The translations under genes were made by a program, and so were the position numbers. This document shows positions 7,778 through 13,409 of a DNA stretch of 13,409 nt, piece after piece. The DNA lies in NCBI GenBank assembly GCA_903907185.1, contig CAIVND010000149.1:1-13409 (forward strand). Reading direction: 5' to 3'. The stretch is from an uncultured Acidimicrobiaceae bacterium (GTDB taxonomy: Bacteria; Actinomycetota; Acidimicrobiia; Acidimicrobiales; Bog-793). The first letter of the stretch is position 1, and each line of letters starts with the position of its first letter. The notes below the pieces were generated by a model that saw only the letters and a program-made list of their open reading frames with translations, searched no databases and was not told the origin of the DNA.

Positions 7778-7783
7778 AGCCTA
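7778..7783 (-). promoter_or_regulatory. Possible -10 element for the minus-strand membrane gene
   Basis: The minus strand reads TAGGCT, 9 bases before GTG 7768, which would give an almost leaderless transcript if GTG is the start. No good -35 lies 16-18 bases upstream. Weak call. Confidence 0.25.
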
Positions 7784-7835
7784 TTGCAAGGTGGCACCGA
7801 GCGGTTGACCAACGCAATCTGGCCTCTGGGATCGC

Positions 7836-7858
7836 TCAACATCACCATGGTGAGTTGA
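7836..7858. promoter_or_regulatory. Palindromic operator-like site between divergent membrane genes
   Basis: A perfect 12-base palindrome, TCACCATGGTGA (7842-7853), is flanked by TCAAC on the left (7836-7840, one unpaired A after it) and GTTGA on the right (7854-7858). This gives nearly 23 bases of dyad symmetry. GTTGACC also recurs at 7804-7810 and 7854-7860. The site lies in the 162-base region shared by two divergent genes, the usual place for a common regulator site. It could also be a transcribed hairpin if transcription starts upstream, but it is too far from any coding region to act as a terminator for either gene. Confidence 0.5.
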
Positions 7859-7918
7859 CCAGGGATCTTCTTGATTCCGTGCCACTCGGCGTCCACGTTC
7901 ACCGGTTGTGGCGCACCC

Positions 7919-7924
7919 TAGAAT
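7919..7924 (+). promoter_or_regulatory. -10 element for a probable leaderless transcript
   Basis: TAGAAT matches the TANNNT -10 pattern and ends 6 bases before ATG 7931, so transcription would start at or next to the A of the start codon. No Shine-Dalgarno precedes this ATG. Leaderless mRNAs with this geometry are common in Actinobacteria. The -35 region is weak. Confidence 0.5.
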
Positions 7925-7930
7925 CGCTCC

Positions 7931-9460
7931 ATGTTCAAAATGTCGCGCGAGGAGGATCACGCTCGACCAAAGGTCTCTGTAGCTGCCATCGTTCGTGGTC
8001 AGACTTTCATCGTCATCGCGCTCTTTGTGGCCTCGCGCATAATTTTTGCACTTGCTGGTGTTCGCATGACCTTCAACGGTCTGCCCGGTGATTGGCAGCT
8101 GCTCGACCTTCATCAGCTGCGAAAGAACTTCGTAACCGCCATCTTCAATCTGCACAGCCAGCCTCCACTGTTCAACAGCTTTACTGGATTCCTCCTCAGA
8201 TTTCCCTCATCGATCCAACATGATGTCGCCACAGTCAGTTCGTTGCTTTTGGGATTAACGATCGTGATCTGTGTCTTTCACCTTCTCAAAGAGTTCAATA
8301 TTCCCTTTCGCATCGCGCTCGCCATCACCGTCTTAGTGATGACGAGCCCGAGTTTCATCCTCTATGAAAACTGTTATTTCTACACCTACACGACGACGGC
8401 AGCTCTGACGTTTTGTGCTCTCGCGCTCGTGAAGTTCCTGCGACTCCACTCACTTGGTTGGGGTGCTGCCTACTGCTTCGGCCTCGCTGTGGTCATCTTC
8501 GCAAACAGCACCTTCCAGTGGCCGTGGATGGTGCTTGGGCTTGTTCCAGTATTTGCCACGGTTCGCCTCAACCCGCTAGCGATCGCCAAAGTCGCACTCA
8601 TTCCGATCATCTTGGTCTTTGGTTGGTATGCGAAGGATGCGATCAAGTTCCATACCTTTTCAACCTCAAGTTGGATCGGCATGAACATGACGCATGTCAC
8701 CATCGACTCTGCCAGTCCAAAGACACTTCGGCAGATGATCGCCAAGAAACAGCTGACGCCGATCGCTGCCATCCCTGCCTTCTCCCCGGTTGATTTCTAC
8801 GTTCCGAATTTCATCCCTCCACATCAACATGCTGATGCCCGGGTACTCAACTCCAAGACCGAAGACGGGATCTACCAGAACTTCGACAACATCAATTTCA
8901 TTGCAATCTCCAATGCGTACTTGAAGGACGACCTCAAGTTCATCTTGCTTCGGCCGGTCTCGTATCTCTCCAATGTCACAAAGGCCGCGCAGATCTTTGT
9001 TGTGCCCGCCGACCAGTACGAGTGGCTCAGAACCAACGCGGCGAAGATCACCACCTACATCAGCTGGTACGACAAGGTACTGATGTTGCAGCCAAGTCAT
9101 ATGGATCCAGCTACCTACACCGCCCAGAGTGGCTACACCTCGGGCGGAACTGGAGTGCGAACCTCGTGGAGTCAAGAGTCCTATCTCGAGATCGTCATTT
9201 TATTTCTGACACTTTTCGTACTTCCCTATCTCTTGATTCGCCGACGATTTGAGCGCGTTCTTGCCTGGACGCTGGGTTTCATCTTCATCAGCACGGCCTA
9301 TACGTTCCTTGCAACGAACCTGTTTGAGCTCGGTGAGAACAACCGCTTCCAGATGGACCTTGGCCCACTTCCGCTGATCGCCGCCATCGCTGTTGGCGTC
9401 AATCTCTATGGCGCGCGTTCCAAACGTCGCCCCACGACCGACCCGAAATCAGCGAGTTAG
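7931..9460 (+). CDS. Multi-spanning membrane protein, GT-C/GT39-like
   Basis: A 509-residue integral membrane protein. After a charged N-terminus, the first helix spans about 22-45. A loop with GDWQLLDLHQL and then LHSQPPLFNSFTGFL (74-88) follows; an H-x-x-PPL motif in this first large loop recalls the GT39/ArnT-like group of GT-C glycosyltransferases. Helices follow to about 240. A large soluble stretch of roughly 150 residues (about 245-410) then precedes two or three final helices, with ENNRFQMDLGPLPLI near the C-terminus. No donor or acceptor is identifiable. ATG 7931 lacks a Shine-Dalgarno but sits 6 bases after TAGAAT, so it looks leaderless; ATG 7940 is an alternative. It is divergent from the other membrane protein, with which it shares topology style but no obvious sequence identity. 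Confidence 0.78.
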   Translation: MFKMSREEDHARPKVSVAAIVRGQTFIVIALFVASRIIFALAGVRMTFNGLPGDWQLLDLHQLRKNFVTAIFNLHSQPPLFNSFTGFLLRFPSSIQHDVATVSSLLLGLTIVICVFHLLKEFNIPFRIALAITVLVMTSPSFILYENCYFYTYTTTAALTFCALALVKFLRLHSLGWGAAYCFGLAVVIFANSTFQWPWMVLGLVPVFATVRLNPLAIAKVALIPIILVFGWYAKDAIKFHTFSTSSWIGMNMTHVTIDSASPKTLRQMIAKKQLTPIAAIPAFSPVDFYVPNFIPPHQHADARVLNSKTEDGIYQNFDNINFIAISNAYLKDDLKFILLRPVSYLSNVTKAAQIFVVPADQYEWLRTNAAKITTYISWYDKVLMLQPSHMDPATYTAQSGYTSGGTGVRTSWSQESYLEIVILFLTLFVLPYLLIRRRFERVLAWTLGFIFISTAYTFLATNLFELGENNRFQMDLGPLPLIAAIAVGVNLYGARSKRRPTTDPKSAS

Positions 9461-9491
9461 GTACAGCTGCACTACTTGGTCGTTCGTTTCC

Positions 9492-10196
9492 TCACATGGG
9501 ATAGGCGCGCACAAGGACCGCAAGCTCACACCCAGCGGCCACTCCCCCAAACTCCGCCATCCCCCGGAGAAAACTCTCGGGGTCGAACTCGGTCCCCAAA
9601 CCGTCGATGTAGGCGCGATGTTCCTTCAGCGAGGCGATACCAAGTTCGATCGTCTCCCCAACATCGATAAAATGTGAAGCAGCGCCTCCACCACCCGAGA
9701 TGTAGGCGCTCTTAATCCCCGTCCATGGTTCACCGGCATCAGGAAATAGCCATCGATTCCCGGCATCTCGGCAGGCATCAACAAGCGCGAGCCCCACCGC
9801 CCGATGGTCGGCGTGGTTCACCGGTCCTTGTTCACCCCAGGTCAGATCAAAGTTCATCCCAAATACAACGTCAGGCCGGTGCTTACGTAGCGATTCGGTG
9901 AGGTCACGCCGTAGAGTCAGCCCGTACTCGATCAATCCGTCTAGGTGTCCGAGGAACTCGACCTGATCCACACCAACAATGGCCGCACTTCGGCGCTCCT
10001 CCTCCTCGCGAAGTGGACCACATTTATCGGGAGCAAGTCCATCGATACCGGCCTCACCACTCGTCACCAGCACATAGGCAACTTGCTTGCCCTGTTGGGT
10101 AAATCGCGCGATTGCGCTCGCCATTCCATACTCAAGATCGTCGGGGTGGGCCACAACTGCGACCGCCCGCTCCCAATCTTCGGGTAATGACTCCAT
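9492..10196 (-). CDS. PIG-L family deacetylase (LmbE-like)
   Basis: Zinc-dependent hydrolase of the family that includes MshB, mycothiol conjugate amidase and GlcNAc-PI de-N-acetylase; it removes acyl groups from amino-sugar or related amides. The 234-residue chain has the signature AHPDDLEYG (16-24) with metal ligands H17 and D20 and the probable base D19. It also has TSGEAG (45-50) and NHADHRAVG (127-135), whose H131 would be the third metal ligand. All key residues are present. I choose ATG 10196 because GGAAGG (10202-10207) is 5 bases upstream; GTG 10199, one codon earlier, is too close to it. It lies 71 bases downstream of the SDR gene on the same strand, probably co-transcribed. The substrate is unknown; mycothiol-type chemistry is possible but not shown. 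Confidence 0.9.
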   Translation of the reverse strand: MESLPEDWERAVAVVAHPDDLEYGMASAIARFTQQGKQVAYVLVTSGEAGIDGLAPDKCGPLREEEERRSAAIVGVDQVEFLGHLDGLIEYGLTLRRDLTESLRKHRPDVVFGMNFDLTWGEQGPVNHADHRAVGLALVDACRDAGNRWLFPDAGEPWTGIKSAYISGGGGAASHFIDVGETIELGIASLKEHRAYIDGLGTEFDPESFLRGMAEFGGVAAGCELAVLVRAYPM

Positions 10197-10201
10197 CACG
10201 A

Positions 10202-10207
10202 CCTTCC
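10202..10207 (-). promoter_or_regulatory. Shine-Dalgarno of the PIG-L gene
   Basis: The minus strand reads GGAAGG with a 5-base spacer to ATG 10196. It decides between two adjacent start codons, GTG and ATG. Confidence 0.7.
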
Positions 10208-10267
10208 TCTCTCAACTCTTGTCTGACCAAGGAACCTTTCAATACCAGTGGTCGATCGATACGCCGC

Positions 10268-11041
10268 TCATAGCCCTCGGATGAGTCCTCCATCGATACG
10301 GATCTGCTCCCCGGTGATGTAACTTGCTGCATCGCTCGAGAGAAATGCAGCGAGTGCTGCAAACTCATCCGGTGTCCCGTACCTTCCAATCGGAATCAAC
10401 TGCTCAGAGCTTCGACGGGCCTCATCGACCGTGCTACCGGTGCTCTCAGCTTTTGCCGTGTCGATCTGCACGGTCCGATCAGTGAGAATTCGACCGGGAA
10501 GCACCATGTTGACCGTCACGCCATCAGGAGCGACGGCCTCCGCAAGAAGCTTCAGGTAACTTGCAATGGCAGCACGGAACATGCTTGAACTGGTCAGCAC
10601 CGGTATCGGTTGCTGTATGCCGCTCGACCCAACCGCGATGATGCGCCCCCAACGACGCGCTCGCATTGCCGGCAGGGTCGCGTTGACGAGTTCGATCGGC
10701 CCATAGAGAAGGAGCTCACCCGCTGCGCGCAGTGCCTCGACGTCAAGGGAGATTGCGCTCGATGGGGGTGGACCTCCACTGTTGAGGATCACGATATCGA
10801 TCGCTCCAAGCTCGGACTCGACCTGCGCTACTGCATCGGAGATGCTTGCAGCGTCGAGAAGATCCATCTTGACGCCCATCCCTCGAGAGAGAGCTGCTGC
10901 CTCTTTTGCCGCCACCTCGCCTCGGCGACCTGCGAGGGCTACGGCTGCACCCTCTTTGGCTAACGCTCGACCGATCGCCAGTCCAAGACCGGCTGTAGCG
11001 CCGGCAACTAATGCGACACGTCCCTCAAGACCTAGCTCCAT
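10268..11041 (-). CDS. SDR-family oxidoreductase-like protein lacking YxxxK
   Basis: A 257-residue Rossmann-fold protein resembling FabG-type 3-oxoacyl reductases. It has the dinucleotide motif GATAGLG (14-20, G14/G18/G20), D60 in the usual adenine-contact region, NSGGPPP (87-93) in place of NNAG, and VGSSG with the catalytic-position serine near 139-140. It ends with the classical YITGEQIRIDGG. At the position where Tyr and Lys are expected, about 13 and 17 residues after the serine, it reads SSSMFRAA (151-158), so the YxxxK pair is missing. This matches a known FabG-like SDR subgroup that keeps the fold but has a divergent tetrad. It may use another mechanism or only bind NAD(P). AGGAGG (11051-11056) lies 9 bases before ATG 11041. 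It leads a probable two-gene unit with PIG-L. Confidence 0.9.
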   Translation of the reverse strand: MELGLEGRVALVAGATAGLGLAIGRALAKEGAAVALAGRRGEVAAKEAAALSRGMGVKMDLLDAASISDAVAQVESELGAIDIVILNSGGPPPSSAISLDVEALRAAGELLLYGPIELVNATLPAMRARRWGRIIAVGSSGIQQPIPVLTSSSMFRAAIASYLKLLAEAVAPDGVTVNMVLPGRILTDRTVQIDTAKAESTGSTVDEARRSSEQLIPIGRYGTPDEFAALAAFLSSDAASYITGEQIRIDGGLIRGL

Positions 11042-11050
11042 AACAGTGAG

Positions 11051-11056
11051 CCTCCT
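11051..11056 (-). promoter_or_regulatory. Shine-Dalgarno of the SDR gene
   Basis: The minus strand reads AGGAGG, 9 bases before ATG 11041; the spacing is slightly long but acceptable. Confidence 0.7.
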
Positions 11057-11153
11057 CGTTACTCACATGCTTCCACGGAATCTGCACTACTGCCTCTCTC
11101 GGTGCTCTCTTTCAATGGTCGGCCGGAGCTCTCAGGTGGGCGTATGCAGGATC

Positions 11154-11179
11154 ACCAATTAGCCTTGCTAACGAATGGT
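11154..11179. promoter_or_regulatory. Dyad-symmetric operator-like site
   Basis: TTAGC-CTT-GCTAA (11159-11171) is a perfect inverted repeat flanked by ACCA (11154-11157) and TGGT (11176-11179), slightly off-register. It lies between the divergent SDR and decarboxylase-like genes, about 113 bases from the SDR start and 125 from the other. Its size and place suit a dimeric regulator controlling both sides. No regulator gene lies in the window. The rest of the 262-base gap (11042-11303) shows no firm promoter boxes. Confidence 0.4.
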
Positions 11180-11291
11180 GGCAGGGATACGATTCGGCGC
11201 CGACCGTTCGTGGCGAATGCACGATAGGTCGCGATGACATGTTGATTACCGGTGTTCGCGGTCTTCCAGCCGTGCACGCGAACTCAAAATG

Positions 11292-11298
11292 AAGGGGG
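11292..11298 (+). promoter_or_regulatory. Shine-Dalgarno that sets the start of the decarboxylase-like gene
   Basis: AAGGGGG with a 5-base spacer to GTG 11304. It lies inside the first codons that would be read from ATG 11289, which itself has no ribosome-binding site. The GTG is therefore preferred. Confidence 0.75.
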
Positions 11299-11303
11299 AC
11301 CAC

Positions 11304-12323
11304 GTGACCAAGATCACACTGTCGTACGTCGGAGGATTAAATGAGCGAGTTGAACCTCTGCTCAATGGCACCGTGGAAGCTGAGGGAATCGAGATTGTGC
11401 CAACGCACTCTCACCCCTCAGAGCACTTTTGGCGCCAGCTGAACTTCGGGCAGTTCGAGTTCTTCGAGATGTCGATCTCGTCATTCCTCATCGCCCGCGA
11501 CCAGGGACAGGACATGGTGGCGATCCCAGCATTTCCAAGTCGGATGTTCATGCACTCAGGTCTGAGCTACCACGTGGACTCTGGCATCGATGGACCAAGC
11601 TCTTTGGCTGGCAAGCGGATCGGCGTCGGCGAATACCAACAGACCGCTGTCCTTTGGACCCGCGGGATCCTTGAACACGATTTTGGTGTCTCGCAGTTTG
11701 ACCTCGACTGGTGGATGGAACGGACCGAAGAGCTCAGTCACGGTGGCGCCACGCACTTTGAGCCACAGGCGGGGATCAAGTTCCACCGGATCCCCAAGGA
11801 CAAGACAATCCGTCAGATGCTGCTCGACCACGAGCTCGACGTCGGCAACATGGGCGACAATCTTGCACCCTCGATGCCCTGGAACTTTGTCGACCGGGCC
11901 ACGATGCGCCCAGCGCCGGTTGGCGATCGATCAAAGATCAAGCCACTCTTTCCTGACCGTATTGCTGAGGGAAAGCGCTTCTTTGACAAGCATGGATACA
12001 TTCCAGCGAATCACTTCTTCGCCGTTCGAGGTGACATCTACGACCGCTACCCCTGGGCAGCATTCAACCTCTACCGAGGTCTCGTCGATTCAAAGGCCTA
12101 CGCGATGGCACAGCTGCACGAGCAGATCCCAACCGGTCTCGTTCATGGTCCGGACTATCTTCGCCAGACCCAAGCAATGTACGGACAAGATCCCTACACC
12201 TACGGCGTAGAGGCGAACCGCCCGATGCTTGAGTTCATGATCAACATGTCCTTCGAACAGGGATTTATAAAGACGAAGCCAAAGGTTGAAGAGCTCTTCA
12301 AGCCAGAGTTCCTTCCGGTCTGA
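11304..12323 (+). CDS. 4,5-dihydroxyphthalate decarboxylase-like protein (substrate-binding-protein fold)
   Basis: A 339-residue protein of the family containing 4,5-dihydroxyphthalate decarboxylase (Pht5), related in fold to NMT1/SsuA-type solute-binding proteins. Family-typical blocks are EHFWRQLNFGQFEFFEMSISSFLIAR (about 40-65), VAIPAFPSRMFMHSGLSY (about 72-90), LAGKRIGVGEYQQTAVLWTRGIL (about 101-123) and the PNxx-like HGYIPANHFFAV segment near 230. No signal peptide or lipobox is present, so it is most likely a cytosolic enzyme rather than a transport receptor. In phthalate pathways Pht5 converts 4,5-dihydroxyphthalate to protocatechuate. No other phthalate gene lies here, so the true substrate may differ. 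GTG 11304 is chosen over ATG 11289 for its AAGGGGG site. It is divergent from SDR/PIG-L. Family placement is confident; the reaction is not proven. Confidence 0.85.
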   Translation: MTKITLSYVGGLNERVEPLLNGTVEAEGIEIVPTHSHPSEHFWRQLNFGQFEFFEMSISSFLIARDQGQDMVAIPAFPSRMFMHSGLSYHVDSGIDGPSSLAGKRIGVGEYQQTAVLWTRGILEHDFGVSQFDLDWWMERTEELSHGGATHFEPQAGIKFHRIPKDKTIRQMLLDHELDVGNMGDNLAPSMPWNFVDRATMRPAPVGDRSKIKPLFPDRIAEGKRFFDKHGYIPANHFFAVRGDIYDRYPWAAFNLYRGLVDSKAYAMAQLHEQIPTGLVHGPDYLRQTQAMYGQDPYTYGVEANRPMLEFMINMSFEQGFIKTKPKVEELFKPEFLPV

Positions 12324-12340
12324 TCTGAATACATCCCGCA

Positions 12341-12369
12341 GGATACGTTTAGTCCCAACGCCCGTATCC
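12341..12369 (+). other. Hairpin downstream of the decarboxylase-like gene
   Basis: GGATACG and CGTATCC pair perfectly over 7 bases around a 15-base loop, 17 bases after the stop codon. No U-rich tract follows, so it is a weak candidate terminator or an mRNA-end stabiliser. Confidence 0.35.
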
Positions 12370-12423
12370 GGAGCGATGAAGGCTGCTCAGTAGATCTGCT
12401 CAGCGGACTTTCGTCATCTCGGC

Positions 12424-12472
12424 AAAAAAGTGCCGCCCCTCGTGGTCCCAATGAGGACTACGAGGGGCGGCA
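12424..12472 (-). terminator. Intrinsic terminator for the minus-strand surface-protein gene
   Basis: The arms at 12432-12448 and 12455-12471 pair over 17 bases with one mismatched or wobble position around a 6-base loop. The core is GCCGCCCCTCG/CGAGGGGCGGC. Six A residues at 12424-12429 become a U tract on the minus strand just after the stem, the classic Rho-independent form. On the plus strand no T tract follows, though the hairpin could still slow transcription from the convergent gene. It lies about 155 bases past the surface-protein stop codon. Confidence 0.88.
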
Positions 12473-12529
12473 AGGGCCAGGGTGACATGTGCGGTGCCAC
12501 CTGAGTTGGTCGGGGACTGCTCACTCACC

Positions 12530-12568
12530 GGAGTGTGGATCACCACTTCACAAGATGATCCGCACTCC
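12530..12568. other. Second hairpin in the 3' region of the surface-protein gene
   Basis: GGAGTGTGGATCA (12530-12542) pairs with TGATCCGCACTCC (12556-12568) over 13 bases. One position is a U-G wobble in plus-strand RNA and a mismatch in minus-strand RNA. The loop is 13 bases and no T tract is present. It may be a 3'-UTR structure or a protein-binding dyad. Confidence 0.5.
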
Positions 12569-12626
12569 CGCTGAGTCTCCCCTCATCGACCTCCTCCAAC
12601 CCCTCAAACTTCAGGGCTGATCGAGA

Positions 12627-13409
12627 TCAGCTCTGATACCGACGGCGGGTCCGAACTCCGAGACCGAGGAGCAACATCCCAAGTGCGAGCACAAGCAGCT
12701 CGTAGGGCTTTGATCCAGCGAAGTTCTTACCGGTGTGTACTGCAGTGGCGCCAGCAACTGGAGTTGCCGGAGCGGGTGTTGCTGCTGGAGCGGTCTTCGA
12801 TGCTGCAGCGGTTGACGTCTTCTTCGTTGCCGTGGTTGCCGCGGTTGCCGCGGTTGCGACAGTGCTGAAGCACTCAGGAGCAGAGTTGACGTCCGAAGAG
12901 GAGGTGTAGTTTGCGTCACCGGAGTAGACCGAGAAGAAGCAGTAGAAACCTGCTGCAGTGGCGCTGATCGCCGATGACGTTGCCGTCGCTGAACTCGTTG
13001 ACTGTGAGGTCAAGTTGATCGGCGATCCAACCTGGCTTCCGGTACTGGCTGAGCAGGTTGTCGGCGATGCCGTGGTACTAAAGCAGTCGTAGAAGGTCAG
13101 TGTTCCCGTTGGAGCTACACCAGCGCTTCCGGTAACTGTACCGGTGTCGGTTACCGTGCCACTCGAGCTCACAGGGTTAGCAGTTCCGGTCAATGACGAC
13201 TGCGTCGAGGTCGTTGAGGAGACTTTGACAACACTGAAGCACTCAGGAGCAGAGTTTGTGTCTGACGAGGTCGAATAGACCGAGTCACCTGAGTACACCG
13301 AGAAGAAGCAGTAGAAACCGACGGCCTTGGCACTGATCGCTGACGAGGTCGCCGTTGAGGTGCTGGTTGACTGCGAGGCCAACGTCACTGGGGTACCGAC
13401 CTGAGTTCC
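12627..13409 (-). CDS. Ig-like repeat surface protein, C-terminal part (start outside the window)
   Basis: The last 260 residues of a minus-strand gene that enters from the right edge. The frame stays open to 13409; GTG 13388 lies within a repeat and is not the start. Two copies of a roughly 123-residue Ig-like module are seen, one partial. Each shows PTGTLTFYDCF, GSQVGSP, GFYCFFSVYSGD and NSAPECFS patterns, typical of bacterial Ig-like beta-sandwich repeats. A full unit carries four cysteines. An Ala/Thr/Pro-rich linker follows (about 50 residues), then a hydrophobic segment PYELLVLALGMLLLGLGV and a basic tail RTRRRYQS, the layout of a membrane- or wall-anchored surface protein. HTG before the helix might be a degenerate sortase signal, but no true LPxTG is seen. 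Its role is probably structural or adhesive. Confidence 0.82.
   Translation of the reverse strand, partial: GTQVGTPVTLASQSTSTSTATSSAISAKAVGFYCFFSVYSGDSVYSTSSDTNSAPECFSVVKVSSTTSTQSSLTGTANPVSSSGTVTDTGTVTGSAGVAPTGTLTFYDCFSTTASPTTCSASTGSQVGSPINLTSQSTSSATATSSAISATAAGFYCFFSVYSGDANYTSSSDVNSAPECFSTVATAATAATTATKKTSTAAASKTAPAATPAPATPVAGATAVHTGKNFAGSKPYELLVLALGMLLLGLGVRTRRRYQS
12826..12861 (-). repeat. Short 9-base tandem repeat in the linker
   Basis: The unit GTTGCCGYG (plus-strand reading) occurs three times, plus a degenerate fourth copy. It encodes the Ala-Thr-Ala run between the last Ig-like module and the anchor. In-frame slippage would change linker length without breaking the gene. Confidence 0.6.
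12865..13233 (-). repeat. 369-base repeat unit, last complete copy
   Basis: One full unit, encoding 123 residues of Ig-like module. It begins with CTGAAGCACTCAGGAGCAG on the plus strand and recurs at a 369-base offset at 13234. A second conserved block, ACCGAGAAGAAGCAGTAG, is identical in both copies. Four cysteine codons are kept. Confidence 0.8.
13234..13409 (-). repeat. 369-base repeat unit, partial copy cut by window edge
   Basis: This starts with the same 19-base block as the copy at 12865 and runs in register to the window end (encoding GTQVGTP, aligned with GSQVGSP of the other copy). More copies probably lie beyond the edge. Confidence 0.75.

Larger units (their letters stand above)
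12324..12626. other. Noncoding interval with several hairpins
   Basis: Between the decarboxylase-like gene and the convergent surface-protein gene I see no credible coding region. It holds a 7-base stem GGATACG/CGTATCC (12341-12347 and 12363-12369, 15-base loop), a direct repeat CTGCTCAG (12383-12390 and 12396-12403), the terminator at 12424-12472, and a 13-base stem at 12530-12568. The first hairpin may end the plus-strand gene but lacks a T tract. Confidence 0.6.

Noticed and set aside
8666..9175. Minus-strand open frame of 169 codons inside the second membrane gene
   Set aside because: Antisense shadow with no domain features.
12530..12568. Intrinsic terminator for the decarboxylase-like gene
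   Set aside because: The stem is good but no T tract follows on the plus strand, so it is listed only as a hairpin.
12611..12919. Minus-strand Arg/Gln/Pro-rich frame overlapping the Ig-like gene
   Set aside because: It is the alternative reading of the Ala/Thr repeat linker; the Ig-like frame is supported by repeats and a membrane anchor.
12865..13409. CRISPR array or mobile repeat at the right end
   Set aside because: The 369-base period is in frame and encodes Ig-like modules; there are no short repeat-spacer units or terminal inverted repeats.

Overview
The window is a stretch of bacterial chromosome of moderate GC content with frequent GTG starts. Its genes look actinobacterial. The block uppS, small membrane gene, recO, glyS, dnaG resembles the housekeeping neighbourhood seen in Actinobacteria. 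The surface-protein Ig-like repeats and the two GT-C-like membrane proteins also fit. An acidophilic Acidimicrobiia relative (Ferrimicrobium or Acidithrix type) is my best guess, but this is inference from gene content and composition only.

Bases 1-283 hold the 5' part of a minus-strand cysH (sulfate-assimilation reductase) that runs off the left edge. Bases 412-5555 are a plus-strand housekeeping run: uppS (cell-wall lipid carrier), a 71-residue two-helix membrane protein, recO (recombinational repair), glyS (glycyl-tRNA synthetase) and dnaG (primase). The first three are packed with a 4-base overlap and a 2-base gap. A tRNA-Asn(GTT) follows at 5602-5674, then a VOC-superfamily (glyoxalase-like) protein.

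Bases 6170-9460 hold two divergent, unrelated multi-spanning membrane proteins that look like GT-C-type glycosyltransferases or related surface-glycan proteins. The 162-base region between them contains a 12-base perfect palindrome and promoter-like elements. The right-hand gene looks leaderless. The left-hand gene has its only strong Shine-Dalgarno sequence in front of an in-frame ATT codon.

Bases 9492-12323 hold a small catabolic-looking group. A PIG-L-type deacetylase and an SDR that lacks the YxxxK catalytic pair lie on the minus strand, with SDR upstream of PIG-L. Divergent from them is a homologue of 4,5-dihydroxyphthalate decarboxylase, a family related to periplasmic substrate-binding proteins. 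A dyad-symmetric site lies between the divergent genes.

Bases 12324-12626 are noncoding, with several hairpins including a strong intrinsic terminator for the minus strand. The right end (12627-13409) is the C-terminal part of a cysteine-containing, Ser/Thr-rich Ig-like repeat surface protein with a membrane anchor. Its repeat unit is 369 bases, and its N-terminal part lies outside the window.

I found no insertion sequence, CRISPR array, phage gene or defence module. The less ordinary material is the paired GT-C-like locus, the SDR/PIG-L/decarboxylase-like group and the cysteine-rich repeat protein.
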